From positions 1 through 44,668 of the forward strand of contig CAJTYW010000015.1 of the NCBI GenBank assembly GCA_910583995.1: DNA of 44,668 bases. The letters are read 5' to 3'. The notes under the pieces were generated by a model. It had not been told where the DNA came from. It saw nothing but the letters and a program-made list of their open reading frames with translations, and did not search any database. Origin of the DNA: an uncultured Christensenella sp. (GTDB lineage: Bacteria; Bacillota; Clostridia; Christensenellales; UBA3700). This document shows, in pieces, positions 1 through 7,327 of the stretch (positions are counted from its first letter, which is position 1; each line of letters opens with the position of its first letter). The position numbers and the translations under genes were made by a program.

Positions 1-2452
1 TACCTGTAATATTCATCGTTTTACTATCAAAACCTATAGGCAAAAATTCCTTTTGACTTCCGTCATACTCATAGTTTATCTCTCCACTAGGCTTATTTAA
101 CTTTGCTTTTGCTATGTTATAAGAAACAGAACTTGAATTATTTTTTATTTTATAGTTTTTATTTGATAGTTCAATTGCAGTTGCAACATAGCCGTTTCCA
201 CTATACACCTTTTCACCTATTGTGGCTACTATACAATTTGCATCTTCTGCTATGTATGCAATTGGCTTTTGATATCCGCCATTATATATCATATCAGTAT
301 TTTTCCACAAAACATCTACTTCCTTAGGTAGAATAATAAAATTAAATACAGGGTTTTTACAGCTAGTTTCAGTGTAAAAAGAGTATGTACCAACATCTTT
401 AATTAGATATTCAGTTCCAGGAGTAGGTTTTCCTAACATATAAAAACTAGTGTTAGAACCTAATGAAATCTTTATATTATAGCCATTAATATCGTATGGC
501 ACTTCAATTATAGATTTATCAGTATTACCACTTGTACTACCTGTCCAAGACCAGTTAGCTATAGCACTTGTAGGTGTACCGCTATTCATTTTTGCTTCAT
601 TTCCTTCCTTCACAATCACTTTATCGGCATTATTAGCAAAGAAAGGCATAGCTGGTTTAAGAGTCGAGTTGTAAACATTGTAACCATTGGTGAACACGCC
701 TTCAAAATCACTAGCTAAATCCACACCTATATGAGCCATTCCATTACCAATCAAGGAGCCGTTGATATTTAATTTATTACTATTTTTTAAATACACGTCA
801 GATATCTTACCATCTGCATTGTTGTTATAAATCTGCATAGCACCATTTATTTCTAAATTTACTACATTGCGTCCCACATCTGAAACAATAACTCCTGCCC
901 CACAAGTTGACAGCCCAGCTGGTGTTTCAATTACATTATTTGCTATTATACCGCCGTGTAACTTAGCAATACAATTTGCTGTATCGCTAGGATATGTAGT
1001 CAAATACAAACCCGCACCTTCTACAACTCTAGTTTCGTTTTCTGTGGTTAGCCTATTGTTAACAATTTGCCCGTTAAACATTTCAAAACTGCTACCGTGT
1101 CCTACAAGAACACCTGCTCCGCCCCTTTCACCGCTTGTAAAACTATTTGTAGTGTTATTAGAAATAATTCCATCAAACATTTCACATTGAGAAGTATTCC
1201 AAATCAATAATCCGCTAGAATTTTCTACAGCATAGTTGTTTCTTATATATCCATTATATATTCTTGCATAACCACTATTATAAACTGTAACACCAGTGCC
1301 GTGTTTAGAAGCATTGTTTTCAACTACACCGCCATACATTTGCAAGGAGCAAATTTTATTTTTCAAACCTGTATCAACCCAAATTCCACCAGCGTGATTT
1401 GTAGCAGTATTACAACCAATCAAGCCATCATAAAAATTCATTTGACGATTGCTAACAAATACTCCGCCACCATTATTAGTAGCTAGATTAGCTATGATTT
1501 TGCCGCCATACATATTAAAATCACCATCAACTACATATACGCCACCACCATATTGAGCTTTGTTATCAAATATCAATCCGTCAAAAAAATTGAATTCTGT
1601 AGCTGTTTTACAACCGACACCACCACTTATGGTTGCTTCATTTCCTGTAATCATTCCACCATACATATTAAGCGTTGATTTTGTAATTTTATCATTTGAA
1701 AAAACAATTACGCCACCTGCACCGCCGGAATTTGTCTTTCCGCCTGTGATTTTTCCGCATTTAACTTGTCTAAGTTGTTGTACAAGAGTTGTATTGCTAA
1801 AATCACGATTTTTATAATCTTCTTCTGTAATCAAACTTTTATTATTATCATAAATTTGTTGTATAGCATTAGAATCATAGCTTGAGTCAGTTAGATTTAA
1901 AATACTCTCCCAAACAATTATAGAAGAACCACCGCCATTGTCTATCGTTTCAGGTGCTTTTCTATCAATTGTAAAGCCATTCAAATCCAATGTAATTTCA
2001 CCACGAACAGTAATTCTTCCATAATCAAAGCCTATACCATCACCAAAACTGGTAAAATAATTTGCAGACACCTCTCTTGCAACCCAATCGGTCATTAAAG
2101 TAACTTTAACATTTTTATTTGTGTCCAAAGACTTTTGAACCGCTTCATTCCATATATTCTGCAAACAAGTACAAGTCGCCAAATCTTGACAATTATAATT
2201 GTGGTTTAGCACATATTCAAAGTCTGCCTTTGGAATTTCAAAATTAACATTTTCCTTTTTAGGGATTTGTACATTTTCGGGATTAGCATAATCAACATTT
2301 TCTAAAAAAATATTGTTATCAGTGTTAGTATTTACTATGCTGTCACTATTGCTATCCACTACACCTGTAGCATTTAATGTACCTATCACTAAAAGTAAAG
2401 ATAAAATAGTAGCAAAAAATACTATTCCCGCACGCTTTATATATTTTGCCAT
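1..2452 (-). CDS. Secreted beta-helix surface protein, 3' end cut by the window edge
   Basis: The frame is open from an ATG at the right end to the left edge, giving 817 visible codons. AAGGAG lies about 12 nt before the ATG. The N-terminus (MAKYIKRAGIVFF, then a run of about 16 hydrophobic residues) looks like a Sec signal peptide and is nearly the same as in the surface protein at the other end of the window. The body contains about ten short coils of the type hydrophobic-x-GG-x-I-x-x-N-x-A...GGGV, such as MYGGMITGNEA and MYGGKIIANLA, which predict a right-handed parallel beta-helix. Near the visible C-terminus, segments with VYSGNGY and YEYDGSQKEF resemble MBG/YDG-type Ig-like repeats of bacterial surface proteins. 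Cell-surface location and an adhesin-like role are inferred. The C-terminal anchor is outside the window, and no enzymatic motif is visible. Expression probably depends on the invertible promoter upstream. Confidence 0.85.
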   Translation of the reverse strand, partial: MAKYIKRAGIVFFATILSLLLVIGTLNATGVVDSNSDSIVNTNTDNNIFLENVDYANPENVQIPKKENVNFEIPKADFEYVLNHNYNCQDLATCTCLQNIWNEAVQKSLDTNKNVKVTLMTDWVAREVSANYFTSFGDGIGFDYGRITVRGEITLDLNGFTIDRKAPETIDNGGGSSIIVWESILNLTDSSYDSNAIQQIYDNNKSLITEEDYKNRDFSNTTLVQQLRQVKCGKITGGKTNSGGAGGVIVFSNDKITKSTLNMYGGMITGNEATISGGVGCKTATEFNFFDGLIFDNKAQYGGGVYVVDGDFNMYGGKIIANLATNNGGGVFVSNRQMNFYDGLIGCNTATNHAGGIWVDTGLKNKICSLQMYGGVVENNASKHGTGVTVYNSGYARIYNGYIRNNYAVENSSGLLIWNTSQCEMFDGIISNNTTNSFTSGERGGAGVLVGHGSSFEMFNGQIVNNRLTTENETRVVEGAGLYLTTYPSDTANCIAKLHGGIIANNVIETPAGLSTCGAGVIVSDVGRNVVNLEINGAMQIYNNNADGKISDVYLKNSNKLNINGSLIGNGMAHIGVDLASDFEGVFTNGYNVYNSTLKPAMPFFANNADKVIVKEGNEAKMNSGTPTSAIANWSWTGSTSGNTDKSIIEVPYDINGYNIKISLGSNTSFYMLGKPTPGTEYLIKDVGTYSFYTETSCKNPVFNFIILPKEVDVLWKNTDMIYNGGYQKPIAYIAEDANCIVATIGEKVYSGNGYVATAIELSNKNYKIKNNSSSVSYNIAKAKLNKPSGEINYEYDGSQKEFLPIGFDSKTMNITG

Positions 2453-2475
2453 AATAAGACTCTCCTTTTTATCGT

Positions 2476-2502
2476 GTACATAGAATAAGTATATCTATGT
2501 AC
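2476..2502 (+). repeat. Left inverted repeat of the switch
   Basis: This 27-bp copy is the exact reverse complement of the copy at 2626-2652. It lies in the 5' untranslated region of the surface-protein gene, between the invertible segment and its ribosome binding site, so the ON transcript would carry it as a hairpin. Confidence 0.9.
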
Positions 2503-2625
2503 TTTTTGGGACATTTTTTAAAGTAGAATATATATTTTTTGTTAAATTTAACTAAATATCTTACAAAGTCTTGAGCGTAGCCTTGACAAAAGCTTACATT
2601 TTACCTTATAATATTCATATAATAT

Positions 2626-2652
2626 GTACATAGATATACTTATTCTATGTAC
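2626..2652 (-). repeat. Right inverted repeat of the switch
   Basis: This is the partner 27-bp copy. On the plus strand it forms a 9-bp hairpin followed directly by TCTTTTTTTA, so in the present orientation it could also act as an intrinsic terminator only a few bases after the expected transcription start. Confidence 0.9.
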
Positions 2653-2932
2653 TCTTTTTTTACATTTCGAACCTTCTTTTTTCCCCTTTACCCCCGATTT
2701 TTGAATGGATTATTGTATAAAACACCCGAATTTACAAATTAAAACTTTACACAAAAATAAACAGCATAAAACTAATGTTTTATACTGCTTGATAACAAAG
2801 TAATTTTTTATTTATTTTATAAATTTTAAGAGATTTTATGGCTTAAATTAGTTGTTAAATTTGTACATTAGGTTATAATTCTAGCCAATTTCTAATAGAA
2901 AATATTTATTATATTATAGCTATTTTAATAAG
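2653..2932. other. Noncoding stretch between the switch and the sugar-transferase gene
   Basis: I see no convincing coding frame here. It holds a terminator-like hairpin (2761-2786) for the minus-strand gene to the right and one copy of a short motif, CGATTTTTG (2695-2703), that recurs downstream of several other genes in the window. The rest is AT-rich without clear structure. Confidence 0.5.
2752..2786 (-). terminator. Intrinsic terminator of the sugar-transferase gene
   Basis: Read on the minus strand, CAGTATAAAAC and GTTTTATGCTG form an 11-bp stem with one G-U pair and a 4-nt loop, followed by TTTATTTTTG. It lies about 150 nt after the stop codon. Confidence 0.6.
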
Positions 2933-3781
2933 TTATTTCGCATTTTTTAAAGTTTGATTATACTCTTTAATATCGGCAAGGATAATTTTTGCTTGTCTGT
3001 TTTTATCGTCATAAGTTTCTTTATCGATAGCACCTAACCTTAAAAGATAATCACCATACACTTCGTGAGTAACCATTCCTTCTGTAGCAATATCTTCTTT
3101 TTTAAGTACTTTTCCTATAGTTTTAAAAATTAATCCCAAGTCATAAAAGAAACCCATTTTGTCAATATACTCTAAGTCATAGTTAAACTTTTCTTCCCAA
3201 GTTATATTGTTTCTTCCGCTAATTTGAGCAAGTCCTGTAAGGCCTGGTTTTACAAGTTGTCTGCGATAAGCATCTTCGCTGTAAAACATCATATCAGATA
3301 CTAGGTGCGGACGCGGGCCAACAACACTAACTTGTCCTAGTATGATATTAATAAGTCCTGGCAACTCGTCCAATGATGTATTTCTTAACATTTTACCAAA
3401 CTTAGTAAGGCGAACATCGTCAGGCAACAAATTACCTTCTGCATCTCTTTCGTTTGTCATTGACCTAAATTTATAAATCTTAATGATTTTACCATTAAGT
3501 CCTGGTCTTGCCTGCTCAAAAAATGGATTACCTTTCATTTTTATTGCAACCATAATCATTATTATAGGAAATATCAAGGTTACATTAAGTAATAAAAATA
3601 AGCTTAAGCTAGATACCAAATCAAATGCTCTTTTAAAAAATCTTTTAAATATATTAGGCAATTTTTTGCCTTTTTCATTTTTATAAGGATAATTAACAGC
3701 ACTTTCCTCTTTTTTATCCGCTGTTTCAATATTGAGCGTATTGTCGCAAATATTCTCATTTAATAATTCTTCGTTTGCCAT
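2933..3781 (-). CDS. Bacterial sugar transferase (polyprenyl-phosphate phosphoglycosyl transferase)
   Basis: The 282-residue protein matches the monotopic PglC/WbaP-type phosphoglycosyl transferase domain, which moves a sugar-1-phosphate from a nucleotide sugar to a polyprenyl phosphate in the membrane and so starts surface glycan assembly. A polar N-terminal tail of about 45 residues precedes one hydrophobic segment (about 55-80, preceded by FKRAFD). The family motifs follow in order: FFEQARPG (87-94), KIYKFRSM (101-108), the Asp-Glu dyad in SLDELP (D138, E139), VGPRP (154-158) and KPGLTGLAQISGR. It is shorter than WbaP and lacks its extra N-terminal membrane helices. Its sugar specificity cannot be read from the sequence. 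No other glycan gene is adjacent; it lies 95 bp after queT and may be co-transcribed with it. Confidence 0.9.
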   Translation of the reverse strand: MANEELLNENICDNTLNIETADKKEESAVNYPYKNEKGKKLPNIFKRFFKRAFDLVSSLSLFLLLNVTLIFPIIMIMVAIKMKGNPFFEQARPGLNGKIIKIYKFRSMTNERDAEGNLLPDDVRLTKFGKMLRNTSLDELPGLINIILGQVSVVGPRPHLVSDMMFYSEDAYRRQLVKPGLTGLAQISGRNNITWEEKFNYDLEYIDKMGFFYDLGLIFKTIGKVLKKEDIATEGMVTHEVYGDYLLRLGAIDKETYDDKNRQAKIILADIKEYNQTLKNAK

Positions 3782-3876
3782 ATTTTTAATCCCCTCTTTA
3801 TTTTCCTTTGTTAATTATTTTTGTCCAATTTGCTTTTAATTAAAATAATATTGTCAAATATATCTATATTAATATT

Positions 3877-4449
3877 CTATTTTTTATCTTTTTTAAACTC
3901 AGCACGAAACTCTTTCAAAACTTTTCGATATTTTTTTGCACGGATTATTTCTTCCTTAATTGCAAAATATCTGTCATCTGCCCCAACCATTTTCAAAAAT
4001 TCTTTTCTTTTTGAAAGCAACATAAAAATAGGCGTTCCTATTATACCGACTGCAATAAATTCTCCTGCCATAATTGTTGCAAGAGACAACCAAAATGGTT
4101 CGTGTAGCACCAAATTAAACTCTAAAGCTACAAACACAGTACACAAAACGGGTGGAATAAACGCAAGATAATCTCTTGGCAAAAACCTAATTGCAACAAC
4201 TGATAATATTGTGCCTAAAGTGCCGAACAATAAGTCAATCCAACCAAGTGGTGAAAACAAATTTACAAAAAAGCAACCTAATATCATTGAATAGCAATAA
4301 TCACGATTATAAAAGCAAAGTAACACCAACATTTCAGAAAAACGGATTTGTATTAACCCAAAAGCAAGTGGTGCTATTGCAAGCGATAAAGCCACATACA
4401 AAGCTGTAATTATAGCTATCCTAACCAATTTAACAGCACGATTTCTCAT
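3877..4449 (-). CDS. queT: QueT-type ECF transporter substrate-binding (S) component
   Basis: This 190-residue integral membrane protein has about five to six hydrophobic segments and the RFSEML motif (36-41) typical of the QueT family, S components of energy-coupling-factor transporters that import queuosine precursors (preQ1, or queuine in some members). The C-terminus is a basic tail. Its start overlaps the stop of the upstream radical SAM gene by 4 nt (ATGA), so translation is probably coupled. The preQ1 riboswitch at the head of the operon independently supports a queuosine-related substrate. The ATPase and EcfT subunits it needs are not in the window and would be shared ones encoded elsewhere. 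Confidence 0.88.
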   Translation of the reverse strand: MRNRAVKLVRIAIITALYVALSLAIAPLAFGLIQIRFSEMLVLLCFYNRDYCYSMILGCFFVNLFSPLGWIDLLFGTLGTILSVVAIRFLPRDYLAFIPPVLCTVFVALEFNLVLHEPFWLSLATIMAGEFIAVGIIGTPIFMLLSKRKEFLKMVGADDRYFAIKEEIIRAKKYRKVLKEFRAEFKKDKK

Positions 4450-5144
4450 AGGCTACCCACTCCAAAATCTGTGTTATTGTACAGATAATCTATATTGTCA
4501 AGTGACCTTAACATATCGCCATATTTCCTGTCAAACCATTTTATAAGTTCTTCATCTGCTTTTATAGGAGTGTTGTTATTGCAATAAACATTTACGCACC
4601 CATACTTAAAATGCTTGAGCAAAATATCTATATCTTTAGATATACTTTCTTTTGTTTGACCGCAAATTCCAACCATTAAACAAATTGAATCAAAGTATTT
4701 TGCTACTTGTTGTGGGCTATCAAACACAATACCTTTTTTTAATACTTTGTTGCGGAAATGTTCGTCAAATGTTTCTATCCCGCACTTAAAAATAATGTCT
4801 ATACCAAAAAACTCTCTTATTTCGTCAAGCCTATCCTTATAAGAATAATAGCACTCAAAATAAAGTCTTTTTATGTTTTTTTGCGTGCATACTTGCTTTA
4901 TCTTGTTTAAAGTTTTGCTATCAAGTTCAAAAACGCTACCTGAGTTTATAACTTCAAGTGCGGAATATTTACCCGTAACTTTATCCAAAACTTCGCTGTT
5001 TACACAAAAACATTCTTCTTCGCTTTTGCAATTATCTTGGATATAATCGCAAAACGCACACCTGCCCCAAATACAAGGGCGACCTTTCAAAAGTACAATT
5101 TCCCTTTTGTTTTTAGTTCCTACAGAACTTGAATACCTATTCAT
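4446..5144 (-). CDS. queL: Radical SAM protein, probable queuine lyase QueL
   Basis: The 232-residue protein has an N-terminal cysteine cluster in RPCIWGRCAFCDY (C24, C29, C32), which can hold a [4Fe-4S] cluster for S-adenosylmethionine cleavage. The spacing is CX4CX2C, not the usual CX3CX2C, and C39, C45 and C47 follow closely. Later segments such as FKCGIETFDEHFRNKVLKKG and LMVGICGQTKESI look like the middle and end of a radical SAM barrel. It is translationally coupled to queT and lies behind a preQ1-I riboswitch. In Clostridioides difficile a radical SAM enzyme, QueL, encoded next to QueT releases preQ1 from queuine, so QueL is the best-fitting role. The family call is from the sequence; the specific reaction is inferred from context. 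The usual nucleosidase partner QueK is not visible here. Confidence 0.72.
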   Translation of the reverse strand: MNRYSSSVGTKNKREIVLLKGRPCIWGRCAFCDYIQDNCKSEEECFCVNSEVLDKVTGKYSALEVINSGSVFELDSKTLNKIKQVCTQKNIKRLYFECYYSYKDRLDEIREFFGIDIIFKCGIETFDEHFRNKVLKKGIVFDSPQQVAKYFDSICLMVGICGQTKESISKDIDILLKHFKYGCVNVYCNNNTPIKADEELIKWFDRKYGDMLRSLDNIDYLYNNTDFGVGSL

Positions 5145-5146
5145 TT

Positions 5147-5197
5147 TTATTCTCCTTGTTTTGTTGTTTTAAGAGTTGGTTACCAAGCACAACTCTG
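5147..5197 (-). ncRNA. preQ1-I riboswitch
   Basis: On the minus strand a 7-bp P1 stem (AGAGUUG with CAACUCU) encloses the loop UGCUUGGUAAC. It is followed by an A-rich tail ending AACAAAACAAGGAG, and the ATG follows 8 nt later. The loop ending GUAAC and the tail AACAAAACAAGG closely match the well-studied Thermoanaerobacter tengcongensis preQ1 aptamer. Loop CUUG can pair with tail CAAG to form the H-type pseudoknot, which would bury the Shine-Dalgarno AAGGAG. This predicts translational shut-off of the radical SAM gene and queT when preQ1 is plentiful. Confidence 0.85.
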
Positions 5198-5266
5198 ATT
5201 ATGACTTTAAAATTTGTAGGTTATTTAAAATAATACCTGAATTGTATTAAAGACATATACATTATT

Positions 5267-5295
5267 ATTCTATATGCTTTATCAAATAAAGTCAA
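5267..5295 (-). promoter_or_regulatory. Promoter of the queuosine-salvage operon
   Basis: The minus strand reads TTGACT (5290-5295), 17 bp, TAGAAT (5267-5272). Transcription would start near 5260, giving a leader of about 115 nt that contains the whole preQ1 aptamer. Confidence 0.65.
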
Positions 5296-5311
5296 CCATT
5301 TATCAAACAAA

Positions 5312-5344
5312 TACCACCTTAAAAGCTTTAATTTTAAGGTGGTA
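5312..5344 (-). terminator. Terminator hairpin at the end of the pyr operon
   Basis: A perfect 13-bp stem (TACCACCTTAAAA and its complement) with a 7-nt loop sits about 65 nt after the pyrD stop, between pyrD and the queuosine operon. The T tract after it on the minus strand is weak (TTTGTTTG). Confidence 0.6.
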
Positions 5345-5407
5345 ATCAATAATTTTTATAAATTTTAAATTTAGTGCCGATTTTTGAATGTTTTTTTGAC
5401 TAACTTA

Positions 5408-6343
5408 TCAATGACAAGATGTTGTGCAAGAAGAATTTTGTGCAATCAAACTTCCTACCAAATCGTTAATATCCAAATCTTGCTCTTTTACATAAGCTTC
5501 CAAATCTTTAACAATGTCATAGCTTGCCATTGGATTAAACACATTTGCTGCACCTACTTGAACGGCTGCTGCCCCGCAAATCATAAATTCTAGCACATCG
5601 GTATAAGTCATAATTCCGCCCATACCAACAACAGGAATTTTAACGGCATTATAGCAATCCCAAACCATTTTAAGTGCAACTGGCTTGCAGCAAGGTCCTG
5701 AAATACCGCCGTGGTTATTTGACAAAATAGGTCTTCTTGTTTTGTAGTTTACAACCATACCACTTAAAGTATTGATTAATGAAACACTATCCGCACCGCC
5801 AGCTTCCGCTGCTCTTGCATTGTCACTGATATTTGCTACATTTGGTGTAAGCTTTACCATAAGTGGTTTTTTGCAAACATCACGAACGGCACGAGTAACT
5901 TGCTCTACATTTTTAGGGTCGACGCCAAGTGATGCTCCACCTGCTTTAACATTAGGACAAGAAATATTAAGCTCAACCATATCCACGCCGTCAACAGAAA
6001 CTTTTTCGCACATTTTGATATAATCTTCAATAGTGCTACCTGCTACATTGGCAATTATTCTTGTATCCACAGTTTTAAGCCAAGGCAAATGCTCACTCAA
6101 AAAGTAATCAACACCGGGGTTTTGAAGTCCTACGCAGTTTATCATACCACTTTTTATCTCTGTAATTCTTGGAGTAGGATTACCTGCTTTTTCTGCTATA
6201 GTCATACCTTTTGTAGAAATACCGCCAAGCACAGACAAATCATAATATTGGCTGTACTCTCTTCCAAAACCAAAAGTTCCTGAAGCTGTAATAATAGGAT
6301 TTTTAAATTCTACACCTGCAATATTAACTTTTAAATTACTCAT
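5408..6343 (-). CDS. pyrD: Dihydroorotate dehydrogenase, class 1B catalytic subunit
   Basis: This 311-residue FMN enzyme oxidises dihydroorotate to orotate, the fourth step of UMP synthesis. The catalytic cysteine of class 1 enzymes is in ELNISCPN (C129), and GGADSVSLINT and GIMTYTDVLEFMICGAAAVQVG form the FMN-phosphate site of the barrel. The class 1B assignment comes from the adjacent pyrK, which passes electrons to NAD+. The pyrK stop overlaps the pyrD start by 4 nt (ATGA), as expected for a stoichiometric complex. The length is normal. The C-terminal tail (SSCTTSCH) has two extra cysteines of unknown meaning. It is the last gene of the pyr operon. Confidence 0.96.
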   Translation of the reverse strand: MSNLKVNIAGVEFKNPIITASGTFGFGREYSQYYDLSVLGGISTKGMTIAEKAGNPTPRITEIKSGMINCVGLQNPGVDYFLSEHLPWLKTVDTRIIANVAGSTIEDYIKMCEKVSVDGVDMVELNISCPNVKAGGASLGVDPKNVEQVTRAVRDVCKKPLMVKLTPNVANISDNARAAEAGGADSVSLINTLSGMVVNYKTRRPILSNNHGGISGPCCKPVALKMVWDCYNAVKIPVVGMGGIMTYTDVLEFMICGAAAVQVGAANVFNPMASYDIVKDLEAYVKEQDLDINDLVGSLIAQNSSCTTSCH

Positions 6344-7113
6344 AGTACAATGTCCTCCAATTTAAAGATAGGTCCGTCCGCACAAGCACGCAAATATTTT
6401 TCGCCGTTTGCGGTTTTTACTTTGCAGTTGCAAACAAGGCAAGCACCAATACCACAGCCCATTCTTCTCTCTAAAGATACATAAATAGGAATATCAATAC
6501 CTTCCATTTCCTTCTTTAGTGCTTTATACATAACTTCAGGTCCGCAGCACACGATTACATCTGGTTTAACATAATCTAAGCTTTGTTTTAATAAAGATGT
6601 AACAAAACCTTTAACGCCAACGCTACCATCATCTGTTGCAATATAAACTTCGCCTTTCTTTCTTAGCTCATCAACAAAAACAGCTTTGCTTTTGTTTGCG
6701 AAACCTAAAAATGATACATACTCCAAGTCAGGGTCGGCTGTCGGAATAGCTGGCAATACTGCAACGCCCATACCGCCACCTACCATTGCAACTTTTTTGA
6801 CATTGCTGTCAAAGTAAAAGCCGTTTCCTAATGGGAATAGTGCTTTTAAAGTATCTCCTTCCTTTAGAGTACTCAAAATAGCTGTTCCTTCACCTACTAC
6901 AGCATAAGCAACAGTAATTGTCTTTTCCTTTTTATCAAAATCAGCAATGCAGAATGGTCTTCTAAGCAAATGTACTTCATTTGGAATTGCTATATGAATA
7001 AATTGACCGCCACGAATATCGCAAGGGAAATCAAAAACTTGCAATTTCATTTCATAAATATCTTTTGCTACCAATTTATTGCTGATTATTGTAACTATTC
7101 TATCCTTTTTCAT
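6340..7113 (-). CDS. pyrK: Dihydroorotate dehydrogenase electron-transfer subunit
   Basis: The 257-residue protein is the FAD and [2Fe-2S] partner of PyrD, moving electrons from its FMN to NAD+. The N-terminal flavin domain contains LLRRPFCIADF (49-59). A nucleotide-binding segment with GGGMG (112-116) follows. The [2Fe-2S] ligands lie in RRMGCGIGACLVCNC (C220, C225, C228) with C244 further on. The length is typical. The start is preceded by TAGGAGTTAAA. It is separated from carB by a 214-bp structured gap but coupled to pyrD. Confidence 0.96.
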   Translation of the reverse strand: MKKDRIVTIISNKLVAKDIYEMKLQVFDFPCDIRGGQFIHIAIPNEVHLLRRPFCIADFDKKEKTITVAYAVVGEGTAILSTLKEGDTLKALFPLGNGFYFDSNVKKVAMVGGGMGVAVLPAIPTADPDLEYVSFLGFANKSKAVFVDELRKKGEVYIATDDGSVGVKGFVTSLLKQSLDYVKPDVIVCCGPEVMYKALKKEMEGIDIPIYVSLERRMGCGIGACLVCNCKVKTANGEKYLRACADGPIFKLEDIVL

Positions 7114-7327
7114 TTTAACTCCTAAGCTAAACTTTTTATAATTTTAAAATTATGATTATGCGGGAATTTTAATAATTTTATAAAATTCCCAAATCATAAA
7201 TTTTCATTTTACTACATTATTTATTTTTACCTAAAAAATCAATTATTAATCTTATTATAAAAGTGATTTTACAACTTTTTATGTTTAATTGATTTTTTTC
7301 AACTGCTTAAATCAAAACTGCTAAAAA
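7114..7327 (-). other. Structured intercistronic region between carB and pyrK
   Basis: This 214-bp gap inside the pyr operon contains no plausible gene. On the minus strand it holds two inverted repeats: 13-bp arms (7286-7298 with 7233-7245, ending in a T6 run) around an inner hairpin, then a second hairpin with arms 7181-7190 and 7162-7171, extended by 7-bp outer arms (7192-7198 with 7151-7157). The first resembles a weak terminator after carB. They could set relative expression of carB and pyrK-pyrD. I see no good promoter for pyrK here. Confidence 0.5.

Larger units (their letters stand above)
2476..2652. promoter_or_regulatory. Putative invertible promoter (phase-variation switch), OFF orientation
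   Basis: Two copies of a 27-bp sequence sit at 2476-2502 and 2626-2652 as perfect inverted repeats around 123 bp. Each copy has 9-bp complementary arms (GTACATAGA and TCTATGTAC) around a 9-bp asymmetric core, the layout of a tyrosine-recombinase crossover site. The enclosed segment has a strong promoter on the plus strand, TTGACA (2583-2588), 18 bp, TATAAT (2607-2612), pointing away from the surface-protein gene that starts at 2452. Inversion would point it at that gene. The right repeat is followed on the plus strand by a T7 run, so its hairpin could terminate the OFF transcript. The left repeat, read toward the gene, is followed by ACGATAAAAAGGAG, with no T run and a ribosome binding site. 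No recombinase gene is in the window, so one would have to act in trans. Confidence 0.75.

Noticed and set aside
103..1817. Four open frames on the plus strand inside the left surface-protein gene
   Set aside because: They are antisense shadows of the long minus-strand frame, with no ribosome binding sites and no recognisable protein.
2476..2652. Promoter for the surface-protein gene on the minus strand in the present orientation
   Set aside because: The best minus-strand candidates (TTGTCA or TTAACA with poor -10 boxes) are weak, so I do not claim an active promoter toward the gene.
7114..7327. A promoter before pyrK
   Set aside because: A TATAAT is present but has no -35 at an acceptable distance.
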